Shown: positions 17,484 through 29,000, counted from the stretch's first letter. The stretch: 64,000 bases of DNA from Albitalea sp966211955 (GCA_966211955.1 CBIHOF010000026.1:8932-72931), one strand, 5' to 3'. Notes: a model not told the origin generated them from the letters alone. Numbers and translations are program-made.

Positions 17484-19883
17484 ATGAGGAACCCGCTGGC
17501 TCGCTGGTCACCGCGCACGTGGGACTATCGAGTGCTCATTCCCCTGCTCATCGTCGGCGTTTCGCTGGTCACGGCGCTTGCCATTTCGCTGGCCATTTCG
17601 GTGTCTGCGCGAGATTGGCTGCGCGACGATCTGCGTGAGCATGCAGTCCTGGATGCGAAGTCGATGGGCCGCAGCCTTGTCTCGCCTCTCTTGCGCGACG
17701 ATGTGTGGGAGGCATACCAGGCCGTCAGCGCAGTGGCCTCTGCGGACGCGGACAAGCAGGGAACCGATGTCGTGGTGCTCGGGCGCGATGACCGGGTGTT
17801 CGTGTCCTCGGACCCCAAGCGATTCCCGGTTCAAGCGTCACATGCATCGCTCACCGAGCCGCTGATGCGAGCGGCGGCGCTGTCAGGTCCGCCTGGCCGG
17901 CCCTCGGCGACTGAGACGCGCGCCGGCTCGCAGATGTATTCGGTCGTACGCATGCCGATCGTCGCGAATGACGGCGAGCTGCTCGGCACGGTGCTGATGA
18001 GCTATTCGCATTCCTTGTTGGCCGCGCACTATGCGGACACGCTGCTGAGCGTGGCGTTGATCACCTTCGGGTTTGTCTCTCTCCTGATCCCGGTGGGATG
18101 GTGGCTCGGACACCGCATGGCGCAGCCGCTGGGTCGAGCCACGGACGCCCTGCATCGATTGGCAGAGGAGGCGGCCGCAAAGTCATCCGAGTTGGCCCAT
18201 GCGACAGGCTCGACATCGTCACCGCCCGCGGTTGCGCCGATAGCAGCAGGCGAGCTGGCTCGTCTTGAGCACTCGCTGAATGAACTGCGACGGCAGATTG
18301 CCGAGAAAGACTTGATGCACGGCCGGTTCGTCGACCTGAACGCCTCTCTTCAGGAGCGGGATGCGCGCTTTCGCAGGCTGGTGGACGCCAACATCATCGG
18401 CATGCGCATTGCCGACGCGGATGGCCGAATCACCGACGCCAATGACGCTTACCTGAGAATGCTCGGCTACTCACGCGAGGACATCGAGGCGGGCCGGCTC
18501 AATACCAACGACTTGACACCCCCCGAATACCTTGAGGCCGAAAAATTGGCGGCCGAGCAACTTGGGACCTTGGGCCGTTATTCACCCTTCGAGAAGGAAT
18601 ACCTCCGGCGCGACGGAAGCCGCGTTCCTGTGCTTGCCGGCGGCACGTTCCTCGATCCGGCCTGCCAGTCCACCGTTGGTTTCGCGCTGGACCTGACCGA
18701 GCGTCGGCAGGCACAGGCGGAGCGCGAGGCACGTCGCGCTGCGGAGCTTGCCAACCGCTCCAAGAGCCAGTTCCTCTCGACCATGAGCCACGAGTTGCGC
18801 ACGCCGCTCAATGGAATCCTGGGCTACGCGCAGTTGCTCAGCATGGACAGCTCGCTCAACGAGCGGCAGCGCCGGGGCATCGAGACCATCCGCAACAGCG
18901 GCGAACACCTCCTGTCGCTGATTGTCGACATCCTCGACCTGTCGCGTATCGAGGCCCAGCGCATCGAGCTCGTGTCCACCCCCGTGGAGCTTGCCTCGTT
19001 CCTTCGCTCGGTGGCCGACGTCGTGCGTGTGAAGGCCGACGAGAAGGACCTCATCCTCGAATTCGAAGCGGCTGCCGATTTGCCGGCCATGGTCATGGTC
19101 GATGAGCGGCGCTTGCGTCAGGTGCTATTGAACCTGCTCGGCAACGCAGTGAAGTTCACGGACAACGGCACGGTATCGCTGGTCGTGAGCAATGAAGGCA
19201 CGGATGACGATCACTCGCTGGTGCGCATCGACGTTCGGGATACCGGCGTGGGAATCCAGCAGGAAGACCTTTCGAACATCTTCGAGCCTTTCGAGCAGGT
19301 CGGCGATATCAAGCGCCGAGACGCTGGCACCGGACTGGGTCTGACGATCACACGCGCCCTGATCAGTGCCATGGGAGGGAACATCCGTGTAACCAGCGAG
19401 CCCGGACGCGGCACCCAGTTCTCGATTGAATTGCGATTGAAGCATGCGCAAACGCGCCCTCGCACGAGTTCGACGCGGGCCAGCCCTCCAAGCTACGAAG
19501 GGCGCCGCCGGCGCATTCTGGTCATCGACGATGTCGCCCAAAACCGCTCGATGCTCGCCGATTTCCTGGCCGCCGCCGGCTTCGAAAGCCACAGCGCCGA
19601 GGACGGGCAGCAAGGGATCGAGAAGGTGCAGACCTTCCAGCCCGATTTGGTCGTGATGGACAGCGTCATGCCAGTCATGTCGGGGCTCGAGGCGACCAGG
19701 CGGTTGCGAAGCGATCCAGCGCATGCCCAGCTGCCGATCATTGCCGTCTCGGCCAATGCCACCGAAGAACACCGGCAGAACTGCCTGGAGGCGGGCGCAA
19801 ACATGTGCCTGAGCAAGCCGGTGCGCCTGGATGAGCTTGCCGGAGCGATCCGGCAACTGCTGCAACTGGCCAAGCACCCCTGA
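17484..19883 (+). CDS. hybrid sensor histidine kinase coupled to the PhnD-like proteins
   Basis: A 799-aa inner-membrane hybrid kinase. It has a first membrane helix at about residues 17-40 (LIPLLIVGVSLVTALAISL), a periplasmic sensor of about 150 residues, a second helix (TLLSVALITFGFVSLLIPVG), a HAMP-like linker, a PAS domain (VDANIIGMRIADADGRITDA), HisKA with phospho-acceptor His436 in STMSHELRTPLNG, a HATPase with N box and DTGVGI and GTGLGL motifs, and a C-terminal receiver with Asp726 in VVMDSVMPVMSG. There is no DNA-binding output, so phosphate must pass to another protein not seen here. The start at 17484 has GAGG upstream; a longer overlapping frame from 17427 is rejected. It lies 7 bp after the second binding-protein gene, which supports direct coupling. 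Confidence 0.93.
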   Translation: MRNPLARWSPRTWDYRVLIPLLIVGVSLVTALAISLAISVSARDWLRDDLREHAVLDAKSMGRSLVSPLLRDDVWEAYQAVSAVASADADKQGTDVVVLGRDDRVFVSSDPKRFPVQASHASLTEPLMRAAALSGPPGRPSATETRAGSQMYSVVRMPIVANDGELLGTVLMSYSHSLLAAHYADTLLSVALITFGFVSLLIPVGWWLGHRMAQPLGRATDALHRLAEEAAAKSSELAHATGSTSSPPAVAPIAAGELARLEHSLNELRRQIAEKDLMHGRFVDLNASLQERDARFRRLVDANIIGMRIADADGRITDANDAYLRMLGYSREDIEAGRLNTNDLTPPEYLEAEKLAAEQLGTLGRYSPFEKEYLRRDGSRVPVLAGGTFLDPACQSTVGFALDLTERRQAQAEREARRAAELANRSKSQFLSTMSHELRTPLNGILGYAQLLSMDSSLNERQRRGIETIRNSGEHLLSLIVDILDLSRIEAQRIELVSTPVELASFLRSVADVVRVKADEKDLILEFEAAADLPAMVMVDERRLRQVLLNLLGNAVKFTDNGTVSLVVSNEGTDDDHSLVRIDVRDTGVGIQQEDLSNIFEPFEQVGDIKRRDAGTGLGLTITRALISAMGGNIRVTSEPGRGTQFSIELRLKHAQTRPRTSSTRASPPSYEGRRRRILVIDDVAQNRSMLADFLAAAGFESHSAEDGQQGIEKVQTFQPDLVVMDSVMPVMSGLEATRRLRSDPAHAQLPIIAVSANATEEHRQNCLEAGANMCLSKPVRLDELAGAIRQLLQLAKHP

Positions 19884-20042
19884 CAGACGAGTGACGGCGG
19901 CGCCGACTGTGACCCATTTCCGCCGGCGCCTCCCAAGCCGCACTTTTCTTGTGTCAACAGGGCATCACGTGATTAAGTTCCGGGTGACTGATGACGATAT
20001 GAAACACACTTGCATCACTTATGATGCGTCGAGGTGATTCAT

Positions 20043-21110
20043 ATGAAAGACGTGGCAATGAGGACGAAATGGGTGGTGGCTGCCGTTCTGTCCCTTTCGG
20101 TGTCGTTCGCGCAAGCGGAGATCAAGGGAGCGGGTTCGAGCTTTGCAGCCAACCTTTACCGCACCTGGAGCCAGACGATCGGCAAGACCAGCGAGTCGCG
20201 GGTGGACTACGACTCGGTCGGGTCTGGCGCTGGAGTGAAGGCCGCGCAGGAGCGCAGCGTCGACTTCGGCGCCTCCGATCGGCCCTTGTCGCGCGGGATG
20301 CTCGAACAAGCCGGGCTGGTGCAATTTCCAACCGCGATCGGCGGCGTTGTTCTCATTGCCAACGTTCCCGGCGTTCCAAGCGACAAGCTGAAGCTTGATG
20401 GAGAGACTCTCGCAGCGATCTACCTGGGCAAGATCACGCAATGGAACGACCCGAAGCTCAAGGCGCTGAACCCTGAGCTGTCCCTGCCGGCGCTTGCGAT
20501 CGTGCCGATCTATCGTGCGGAGAATTCCGGAACGTCCTTTGCGCTGACAAGCTATCTCTCGAAGCTCAGCCCCCAGTTCAAGGCCGCCATCGGTCCCACG
20601 TCGACCCTGACGCTCGCAGGTGCGAAGTCGGGCAAGACCTCGGCGGACATTGCCCGGGTCTTGCACGACACCACGGGTTCCGTCGCCTACTTCGACTATT
20701 CGTTTGCAGTGGACCTTGGCTTGCCAACCATGCAGATGAAGAACCAGTGGGGCAAATTCGTCAGCGCAAGCGGCGAGTCGCTGCAGCTCGCGATGCGCGC
20801 CGCTGACTGGGAAAAGCTGCTGATTGATCAGGAGCCCACCTTTGAAATGGACCTGACAGACACGGGTTGCCCGGGCTGCTGGCCGATTGCGAGCGCGACC
20901 TATGTGTTGGTCCCGCTGAAGGGCCGCAACGCAAACAGCGCGCGCGTCTTCGAGTTCTTTGACGAGTCCTTGCACCATGGAGACGAGCTGGCAGTGAAGG
21001 AAGGCTACGTCCCTCTGCCCACACGGGCAAAGAACATCGTCTCGCTCTCGATGCGCCGCTGGCAGGCGTCGCTCGACAAGGCTGGCGTCGGCAAGCCGCA
21101 ACGCCACTAG
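20043..21110 (+). CDS. PstS-like phosphate-binding protein
   Basis: A 355-aa periplasmic binding protein of the PstS family, with a signal peptide (VVAAVLSLSVSFAQA), the phosphate-loop opening IKGAGSSFAANLY, the SVGSGAGVKA and DFGASDRPLS segments and the late RAENSGTSF motif. No pstCAB genes are present, so a role in binding, sensing or surface scavenging is more likely than transport alone. The ATG at 20043 is chosen because GAGGTG lies six bases before it; a GTG at 20034 is in the same frame. A small dyad GCATCA-CTTA-TGATGC (20012-20027) sits just before the ribosome site. It is followed after 111 bp by tpsB2; a TPS system under phosphate control (PdtA/PdtB) is known in Pseudomonas. Confidence 0.88.
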   Translation: MKDVAMRTKWVVAAVLSLSVSFAQAEIKGAGSSFAANLYRTWSQTIGKTSESRVDYDSVGSGAGVKAAQERSVDFGASDRPLSRGMLEQAGLVQFPTAIGGVVLIANVPGVPSDKLKLDGETLAAIYLGKITQWNDPKLKALNPELSLPALAIVPIYRAENSGTSFALTSYLSKLSPQFKAAIGPTSTLTLAGAKSGKTSADIARVLHDTTGSVAYFDYSFAVDLGLPTMQMKNQWGKFVSASGESLQLAMRAADWEKLLIDQEPTFEMDLTDTGCPGCWPIASATYVLVPLKGRNANSARVFEFFDESLHHGDELAVKEGYVPLPTRAKNIVSLSMRRWQASLDKAGVGKPQRH

Positions 21111-21221
21111 CCCGCGGAACGCGGCCGCGCTGGCCGCGTTGGTTCGCCGGCGGCGCCGTCCGCCGTGGTGGCTGCCCACACCCAACTCACGGCCCTTGGC
21201 CAGATTGCAAATGCAGGTCTG

Positions 21222-22982
21222 ATGACGATGCGTCCGACGGTGGTCTTCGCTCCTGGCGTCCTCGCCATTCGATTCGCGTCATGTGCGGCGATGCTGGGCG
21301 TCTGCGCCGGTGCGCACGGCCAAGCGGTCGCGCCGAGCCAGGTCACGCCGCCGTCGGTGCGTCCTCGGTCGCCTCAACCGTCGCAAGGCGAGCTGCTGAT
21401 GCCGACTGCGCCGGCGCCTTCAGCGAAGACCCCAGGCGACCCGGATCAGATTGATGTGATGGTGCAGAGCGTCGACGTGGAGGGCGGCCTGCCCGCGCTC
21501 GCCGATGCGGTGCGCGCATGGGCGCGGGCGCTGGAAGGACGACGCGCCACGCCGGACGAGCTCCGCCATCAGGTGGCGCTTCTTGAAGACGCTTATCACC
21601 GCAGCGGCTACTTTCTCGTTCGCGTGACGCTTCCGCCCCAGCACCTTCGGGATGGCGGCCCGTTGCGCGTCGTGGTGCTTGACGGCTTCATCGAGCAGGT
21701 GGACACGTCGGGCGTGCCTGAGCGCTTGCGCGGCGCGGTGGATCGCGCACTGCGTCCGCTCATCGGCGCGCGAGGCCTGACCTTGCAAGAAGCCGAACGC
21801 CGGATCCGCATCGCGGGCAGCCTGGCCGGCTTGCGGCTTCGCAGTGCGCTGGCCACGGGCGAGCAGCCGGGCGGCACGCGGCTGCTGCTTGAAGGAGACC
21901 TGCGCAACGCCAGCGCGGGGATCACGATCGACAACGGACTCGCTCCCTCTCTGGGAACCGTCGAGGCACAAGTCAACGTCTCGCTCAACAGCCTGTTCGG
22001 CCAGGGCGAACGACTCTATGCGGCCCTTGGCACCGGCCGGCATGTCGGCGGTTGGGCCAGCGGCGAGGCCCCGATGGCGATGGCTGCGACGGGTCTTGTC
22101 GCGCCGATCGGCATCGAAGGTTGGACACTGAATACGGAGCTTGTCCAAACGACGCTCAACCCCGACGCCGGGGCCACCGGATTGCGCACCCGCGGGCGCC
22201 TGTCGCGTGCGACAGCACGCGTGACGACGCCCGTTGCCGCCGGAAGTGACACGGCGCTCGACGCGCAGATCGCTCTGGAGCACGTGGCCCAGCGCCAGGA
22301 CGCCTCTGACTTTGGCACCGTCCTCAGCAGCGACCGATACGCCGCCTTGCGACTTGGCCTCGACATGACGGTCGCCATCGAGCGCACGGGCACCAGCGTT
22401 GCCGCCTTCACGCAGTGGTCTGCAGGCCTCGGGGGCAGGACCGCGAATCCGCAAGCACCCGCCGAACCGGCGCTGTCGCGGCAAGGGGCTACTCCTCGCT
22501 TCCAGCGCGTGGACGCGCTGCTGCGAGTGACGCAGCCGCTCGGACATGCGCTGAACCTGGCAGTGGTCGCCGCGGGACAAAGCTCGTTCGGCGAGCCGTT
22601 GATGTTGTCCGAACAGTTCACGCTGAGCGGGCAGGACAAGGTCTCCGGCCACACCGCAGGGAGCCTCGCGGTGGACGAAGGCGCGACCCTGCGCGGCGAG
22701 CTGTCGTGGTCGCTGCCGGTGAACACGGACAGCGGGGCCAGCGCGTTCATGGCAGCCCCGTATGTCTTCGCCGCGGCCGGCCGAGGGCGCTTGCGGCAGC
22801 CGACCGCGGTGGAGCAGGCCCGCATGAGCGCGCGCTCCGCCGGTCTGGGCGTGCGTGCCGCGCATGTGGCCCCAGGCGAGCGGGAAGGCCAGGTGAACGT
22901 GGAGCTTGCGCGCGTGTCCGGCGTGCCGCGCGACGACGGGCGACGCTGGCAGCTGTCGCTGCTGGCCAGCGTGGTCTGGTGA
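21222..22982 (+). CDS. TpsB2: FhaC/ShlB-type outer-membrane transporter
   Basis: A 586-aa TpsB protein expected to export TpsA2. A signal peptide covers about the first 35 residues (ending GVCAGAHGQA). Two POTRA domains follow, with LRVVVLDGFIEQVDTSG matching the ShlB signature, and then the barrel, ending QLSLLASVVW with a C-terminal aromatic. The start at 21222 has GCAGG five bases upstream; the frame also extends upstream without a site. As in TpsB1 the loop-6 motif is altered: VSGH stands where VRG(F/Y) is expected. The stop TGA shares its A with an ATG of the next frame, but tpsA2 probably starts 30 bp later. Confidence 0.92.
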   Translation: MTMRPTVVFAPGVLAIRFASCAAMLGVCAGAHGQAVAPSQVTPPSVRPRSPQPSQGELLMPTAPAPSAKTPGDPDQIDVMVQSVDVEGGLPALADAVRAWARALEGRRATPDELRHQVALLEDAYHRSGYFLVRVTLPPQHLRDGGPLRVVVLDGFIEQVDTSGVPERLRGAVDRALRPLIGARGLTLQEAERRIRIAGSLAGLRLRSALATGEQPGGTRLLLEGDLRNASAGITIDNGLAPSLGTVEAQVNVSLNSLFGQGERLYAALGTGRHVGGWASGEAPMAMAATGLVAPIGIEGWTLNTELVQTTLNPDAGATGLRTRGRLSRATARVTTPVAAGSDTALDAQIALEHVAQRQDASDFGTVLSSDRYAALRLGLDMTVAIERTGTSVAAFTQWSAGLGGRTANPQAPAEPALSRQGATPRFQRVDALLRVTQPLGHALNLAVVAAGQSSFGEPLMLSEQFTLSGQDKVSGHTAGSLAVDEGATLRGELSWSLPVNTDSGASAFMAAPYVFAAAGRGRLRQPTAVEQARMSARSAGLGVRAAHVAPGEREGQVNVELARVSGVPRDDGRRWQLSLLASVVW

Positions 22983-23011
22983 TGCCATTGAACCCGGTGA
23001 AAAGAGGTCCC

Positions 23012-26000
23012 ATGCGCCATCGCAAATGTCCCAGCTTGTCGATCGTGGCCGCCGCGGTCGCCGCGGCTTTCGCCGGTGCCGTCAACGCGCAGCAAGCCGT
23101 GCTTCCTGCCAACCCCACCGTGGCGAGCGGCCAGGTCAGCGTCAGCTCGCCCGGTGCGCGGCAGCTGGTGGTGAACCAGCAGTCCAGCCGTGCGGTCGTG
23201 AACTGGAACAGCTTCTCAGTGGGCGCCGGCGCGCAGGTCAACTTCGTGCAGCCTGGCAGCGACTCGGCGATCCTGAACCGTGTGACCGGTGCAACGCCGT
23301 CCAGCATTGCCGGGCAAATCAACGCCCGCGGACAGGTGTTCCTCGTCAACCCGAACGGCATCGAGATCACGCCGACCGGCACCGTGCGCGCCGCCGGCGC
23401 GACCCTGTCGACCTTGGACATCGCCGATGCTGATTTCCTGAGCGGTCGCTTGTCCTTCGTCGGCGGCGGCGCATCGGCCACGGTGTCCAACCGCGGCTCG
23501 ATCGTCGGGACATCGGGCGGCTTCGCTGCGCTGCTCGGCGGCCAGGTCTCCAACGATGGCCGCATCGAAGTCCCGTTGGGCCGCATCGGCGTCGGCTCTG
23601 CAGAGCGCGCCACCCTCGACTTGCTGGGAAGCCGCTTCCTGCAGGTTGCGGTACCGACGGCAAGCATGTCCGAGGGCAGGGCGCTGGTCGAGGTGGCAGG
23701 CAGCATGTCCGCGGAGGGCGGCCGCATCGAGGTCTCTGCCGCGACTGCTCGAGAGGCGCTTCGGCAGGCCGTGAACATTCCCGGAAGCCTTGACGCACAC
23801 AGCGTCGCAGGCCACCGCGGAGACATCGTGCTGAGCGCCGGCAGTGGCGGCAGCGCGATGATTTCCGGGACGCTCGATGTGTCCAGTGCGGACGCGACCG
23901 GCGGCAGCGTCACGGTCACCGCCGACAGCATCACGCTGCAACACGCGCGCATCGATGCATCCGGCGCCACGGGCGGCGGAATCGTGCTGCTTGGCGGAGG
24001 TGCCCAGGGGCAAGGACCGCTGCCACGTGCGAGGCAGCTGCAGGTGGGCGCCGATGCTGTCGTGAACGCCGACGCGGCTCGCGACGGCGCGGGTGGACAT
24101 GTCGTGCTGTGGTCCGATGCACAAACGGATTTCCTCGGCCAGATCAGCGCGCGCGGGGCGGGCCCTCAAGGGGCCGGCGGATTCGCCGAGGTGTCCAGCC
24201 ACGGCGTGCTGCGCTTCGCGGGCGTCGCCGACCTCCGGGGCGCACCGGGGCGCACAGGCAATCTCCTGCTCGATCCCTTCGACGTCACCATCTCCACCGG
24301 TGCCGACACCGGCGCCTGCTGCACCGCAACGGCCAACAGCACGGTGATCAACACCACGACGCTGTCCAATGCGCTGGCCAGCGCGAACGTCACCGTGTCC
24401 ACCGGAGCCGCGGGCGCGCAGAACGGTGACATCACGGTGGCCAACGCCGTCAGCTGGAACAGCGGCAACACGCTGACGCTGACCGCCGCACGCGACATCA
24501 ACGTCAACGCGGCGATCTCCGGCAACGGCGGGCTGCAGCTCAACGCCGGCAGGGACATCGGCGTGACCGCCAACCTGGCGACCAACGGCGGGGCGATGGG
24601 CCTGAACGCCAGTGGCGCCGTGAGCATCAACGGCGCGACGCTGGACACCGGCGGCGGCACCCTGAACGTCACCGGCACCACCACCGACCCCCTTTCCGCC
24701 GGCATTTCCCTGAAGGGGGTGACGGTCAACGCGGGCAGCGGCACGATCAGCGGCACCTCCGATGTCGGCAACGGCCTGTTCCTTCTCGGCACGGCCATCA
24801 CCACCTCGGGCAACCTCTCGATCAGCGGCGTGGCCGACAGCAACAACGCCGTGTGGGTCGAGGCCGGGACGCTTTCGCTGGCCAGCACGGGGGCGGGCGT
24901 TCTATCGTTGCAGGGCACCAGCAACACCTTTCGCGGCATCCGCATGAACACCGGCACCTCGCTGGTGACCGATGGCACCGTGCAGCTATCGGGCACCTCG
25001 CTGGTGAGCAACGCGGGCTTCTCGCTCAAGGGCTCCAACACCATCACCGTCAACAGCGGCAACACCACGATCACCGGCACCGCCACGGGCGCCTTCAACG
25101 CCATCGACATGGCGTCCAGCGGCAACAGCGTTGCCAACAACGGCACCGGTGCGCTCACGCTCGCGGGCATCGGCAACGTCGTGCTCGCTGCACCGGTCAC
25201 GTCCCCATCGGGCAGCCTCGCGATCAACGCCACCGGCGACCTCCTGCTGAACACCGGCACGCAGATCACCTGGCCCACCGGCAGCACGCAGACCTTGAGC
25301 GCAGGCCGCGACATCAACGTGAACGCCGCCATCGCCGGCAGCGGCGGCCTGCAGCTCAATGCCGGGCGGGACATCACGATCAACAGCAACATCACGGCGT
25401 CCGGCGGACCTCTGAACGTGGGGCTGGCCGCATCGCCCACTGCCGGCACGATCACCATTAACAACGCGACGATCGACACCGGCGGGGGCAACCTCAGCGC
25501 CACCGCGACGCAAGTCGGCGCGGGCAACGCGCTGCGCCTGTTCGATGCGACGCTGAACGTGGGCGGCGGCAGCGGGGCGCTGACGGTGTCAGCCAGCACC
25601 AATGGCACGTTCGCGTCGGGTAACGTGGCCCTGCTCGCCAGCGGTGGCGGCTCGATCACGCTGAGCACCACCGGCAACACCGGCAGCGGTCTCTTCTTCA
25701 ACACCAACGCTGCCCTCACGACGGCAGGCACGGTCTCGGTGAGCGGCGCGTCCACGAGCGGGCCCGGGCTCTACTTTTTAGGCTCCAACGGCATCACGGC
25801 AGGCGGCGGCAGCCTGTTGTTGACGGGAAACTCGACCAGCGACGTGGGCGCCTGGTTCGACGCCGGCACCAACACGCTCGTCGCCACCGGCGGCCTGTCG
25901 ATCAGCGGCACCAGCACCAGCTATCGCGGGCTGGGCTTCGGCAACGGCGCCTCGGTCGCCGCCACCGGGAACATCGGCATCACGGGCACCTCCACCAGCG

Positions 26001-29000
26001 AGCGCGGCCTGTGGTTCAACAACGCCAACAGCATCAACGCGAACAACGGCACGCTCACCCTCACGGGCAACTCGAGCAGCTCCGATGGCGTCTTCATCGA
26101 CTTCGGCGCCAACAGCTTCACGCAGTCGGGCACCGGAGCGATCGTGCTGAGCGGCAACAGCGCGACCGCCCACGGGGTGCTGTTCAATACGGGGATCGCG
26201 CTGGACACCAGCGGCAACGTGACGCTCAACGGCAGCACCGGCAGTGGATGGGGAGTTGCCCTGTTGGGTGGCAATGCGCTCACGGCCAGCAGTGGCAGCC
26301 TCGCGATCAGCGGTGCATCGAGCACGTCGTCGGGTGTGCAGTTCTCCGGCACCGACAGCCTCACCAATGCGGGCGGCACGATCGCGGTGAGCGGCACGAG
26401 CAGCACAGGCATCGGCCTCGGGTTGAGCGCCGGCGCCGTGCTGACGACCACGGGCGACATGACGCTGGGCGGCAGCGCCAGCGCGTCGGGCGGGCGCGGC
26501 GTGCAGTTCAATGGTGCCGCGCTCACGGTGTCCAGTGGCAGCCTGGCGCTCACTGGCAGCGCGCTCGACAGCGCCGGCATCCTCTTCGCAGGTGCGGCGA
26601 CCAGCACCGCGGCGAACAACGGCGCAGGCCTGAGCATGGCCGGCAGCAGCACCTCCGGCCCGGGCGTGCTCGTGAACGCAGGCCATGTGCTGCAGACGAC
26701 CGGCGACGTCACGCTCTCGGGTTCAGGCAGCACCACCGGCATCTCGCTGTCCTCCGGCGCCACGGTGGACAACACCGGCAGCGGCACCTTGCACCTGGTG
26801 GCCGCCACCGGGGGCATCGACCTGGGCTCGGACCTTGTTTCGCCCAGTGGCGCGCTGTGGCTCACGTCCGCCGGCAACGTCACTCAAGGCAGCGGCAGCG
26901 TCAATGCCAGCAACCTGTTGCTGAGCGGTCCCGGCGCCTACGCGCTCGATGCGGCCGGCAACCAACTGCAGACGGTAGCCGCCAACACCGGGCCGACAAG
27001 CTTGCACAGCGCCACCGACTTGACCGTCGGCAGCGTGCTCGGTACTTCGGGCGTCACGAGCAGTGGTGCCCTCACGCTGCGCAGCGACGGCGACCTCTCC
27101 ATCGCGGCAGGCGTGCCGGTCAGCGGCGCCAGCCCCGTGCTCGCGGCAGGTGCGGCGTTCGTCAACAACGCTGGCCCCGCCGCAGTGACAGCCACTTCAG
27201 GGCGTTGGCTGGTCTACGCCGCCGACCCCGCGACCAGCAGCTTCGGCGGGCTCGACAGCGGCAGCACGGCGTTGTGGAACGCAAGCTATGCGCTGACCCC
27301 GCCGGCCGCGGTGAGTGCCGTGGGCAACCGCTACCTCTTCGCCATTCAGCCCACGCTGACCTTTGCGCCGCTCGACGCCACCAAAGTCTATGGTGACGAC
27401 GCCACCGGCGCGATCCAGTCGAGCTTCACCGTCGCCGGATTCCACGCGGGTGTGGCGAGCGCCTTCCTTGCCGACACCGCGGCCACGGCCTACAGCGGCG
27501 CGGTCCTGGCGACATCACCCGGCGCAACCACGACCGCTGGCGTTGCCGCAGGCCCGTACGCACTGTCGCTCTCCCAGGGCACCTTGAGCAGCCCCGCAGG
27601 CTATGCGTTCGCTTTCCCAGGCGTCGCCAACCTGACGGTGACGCCGCGTCCCATCACGGTGAGTGCATCGCCGCAAAACCGCTGGTATGGCGACCCGAAT
27701 CCACCGCTGACGTACGCGGTGAGCGCTGGCAACCTGGTCAACGCGGACACGCTGGCAGGTGGCCTGGACACGACGGCGCTCTCGACTTCGCCGGTGGGTG
27801 CCTATGGCATCGGCCAAGGCACGCTGTCCGCAGGCGCCAATTACGCACTCAGCTACGTGCCCGCAAGCATGAACGTGTGGTCAAGGCCGACGCCGGTGAA
27901 AGTCGGCATGCCCGGCGAGGTCTCGACGCAGCCCGCGCCGGCGTACAGCGGTACGGCAGACCAGGACCTCGCCAATGGCTGGAAGAACGGCACCGTGACC
28001 CCGGCCGATCCTGCGCGATACATCGTGCTCATGGTCGACGACGTGACGCAACCGGGGGCGCAGTTCCTCGCGGGGGGCTTTGCGGGCCACGGGCAAGCCT
28101 CGAGCCACATGCAGTCTGGGGGCGCGGCGGAAGTGATGGCCGCACTGGAGCGCCAACACCACCTGCAGCGAGTGGCGACCTGGCCGGTTCCGTCGATGGC
28201 GGTGGTCTGTGTGCTGTACCGGCTTCCCGACGGCCGCAAGCCAGAGGACCTTCTGGCCGTGCTGCGCAATGACCACCATGTGCGCGCAGCAGACCAGCTC
28301 CAGGAATTCACGCCGCTCGCGGACGCAGGTGCTCCGCGCTACAACGATCCGTACGTCGACATGCAGCGCGGCTTCGCCGAAATTTCCGCGGCGCGTGCGC
28401 ACCTCCTGAGCACGGGTCGCCACGCGACTGTCGCGGTCGTGGACACCGCGGTGGACCTGAGTCATCCTGACCTTGACGGGCGCATCGCTGTCAGCCGCGA
28501 CATGGTGGCTGCCGGCTCGCGGAGCGAGCCGCAGCAGGCGCGCCACGGAACGGAGGTTGCCGGAATCATTGCTGCCTCCGCGAACAACGGGCAAGGCATT
28601 GTCGGCATCGCGCCGGCGGCTGAGATCAACGCCTACCGCGCGTGCTGGTATCCCGCGGGCAGCTCGGCGGCCCGTTGCAACTCCTTCACGCTTGCGAAGG
28701 CACTGGCCGACGTCCTCCAATCCGGGGCGCGCATCGTCAACCTGAGCCTTGGTGGCCCAGTCGACTCCGTCCTCGGGTTGTTGCTGCGCCGACTGGTCGC
28801 CGATGGCCGCATCGTCGTCGCTGCACTGCCTCTGAGCGGGCGCGCCGAAGGGTTTCCCGCCGGCGTCCCGGGCGTTCTGGTGGTTGCGAGCAGCGAGAAG
28901 GGGCCGCATCCGAGCAACATCCTTGTCGCGCCTGGGCGTGACCTGCTCACGCTCGTGCCGGGCGGCCGCTACGACTTCAGCAGCGGTTCGTCGCTGGCCG

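Noticed and set aside
20012..20027. GCATCA-CTTA-TGATGC as an operator for the PstS-like gene
   Set aside because: Six-base arms so close to the ribosome site are likely by chance; kept only as a remark in the gene entry.
22415..23011. A frame extending TpsA2 by about 200 residues upstream
   Set aside because: It overlaps tpsB2 in another frame, has no homology, and the signal peptide and ribosome site lie at 23012.
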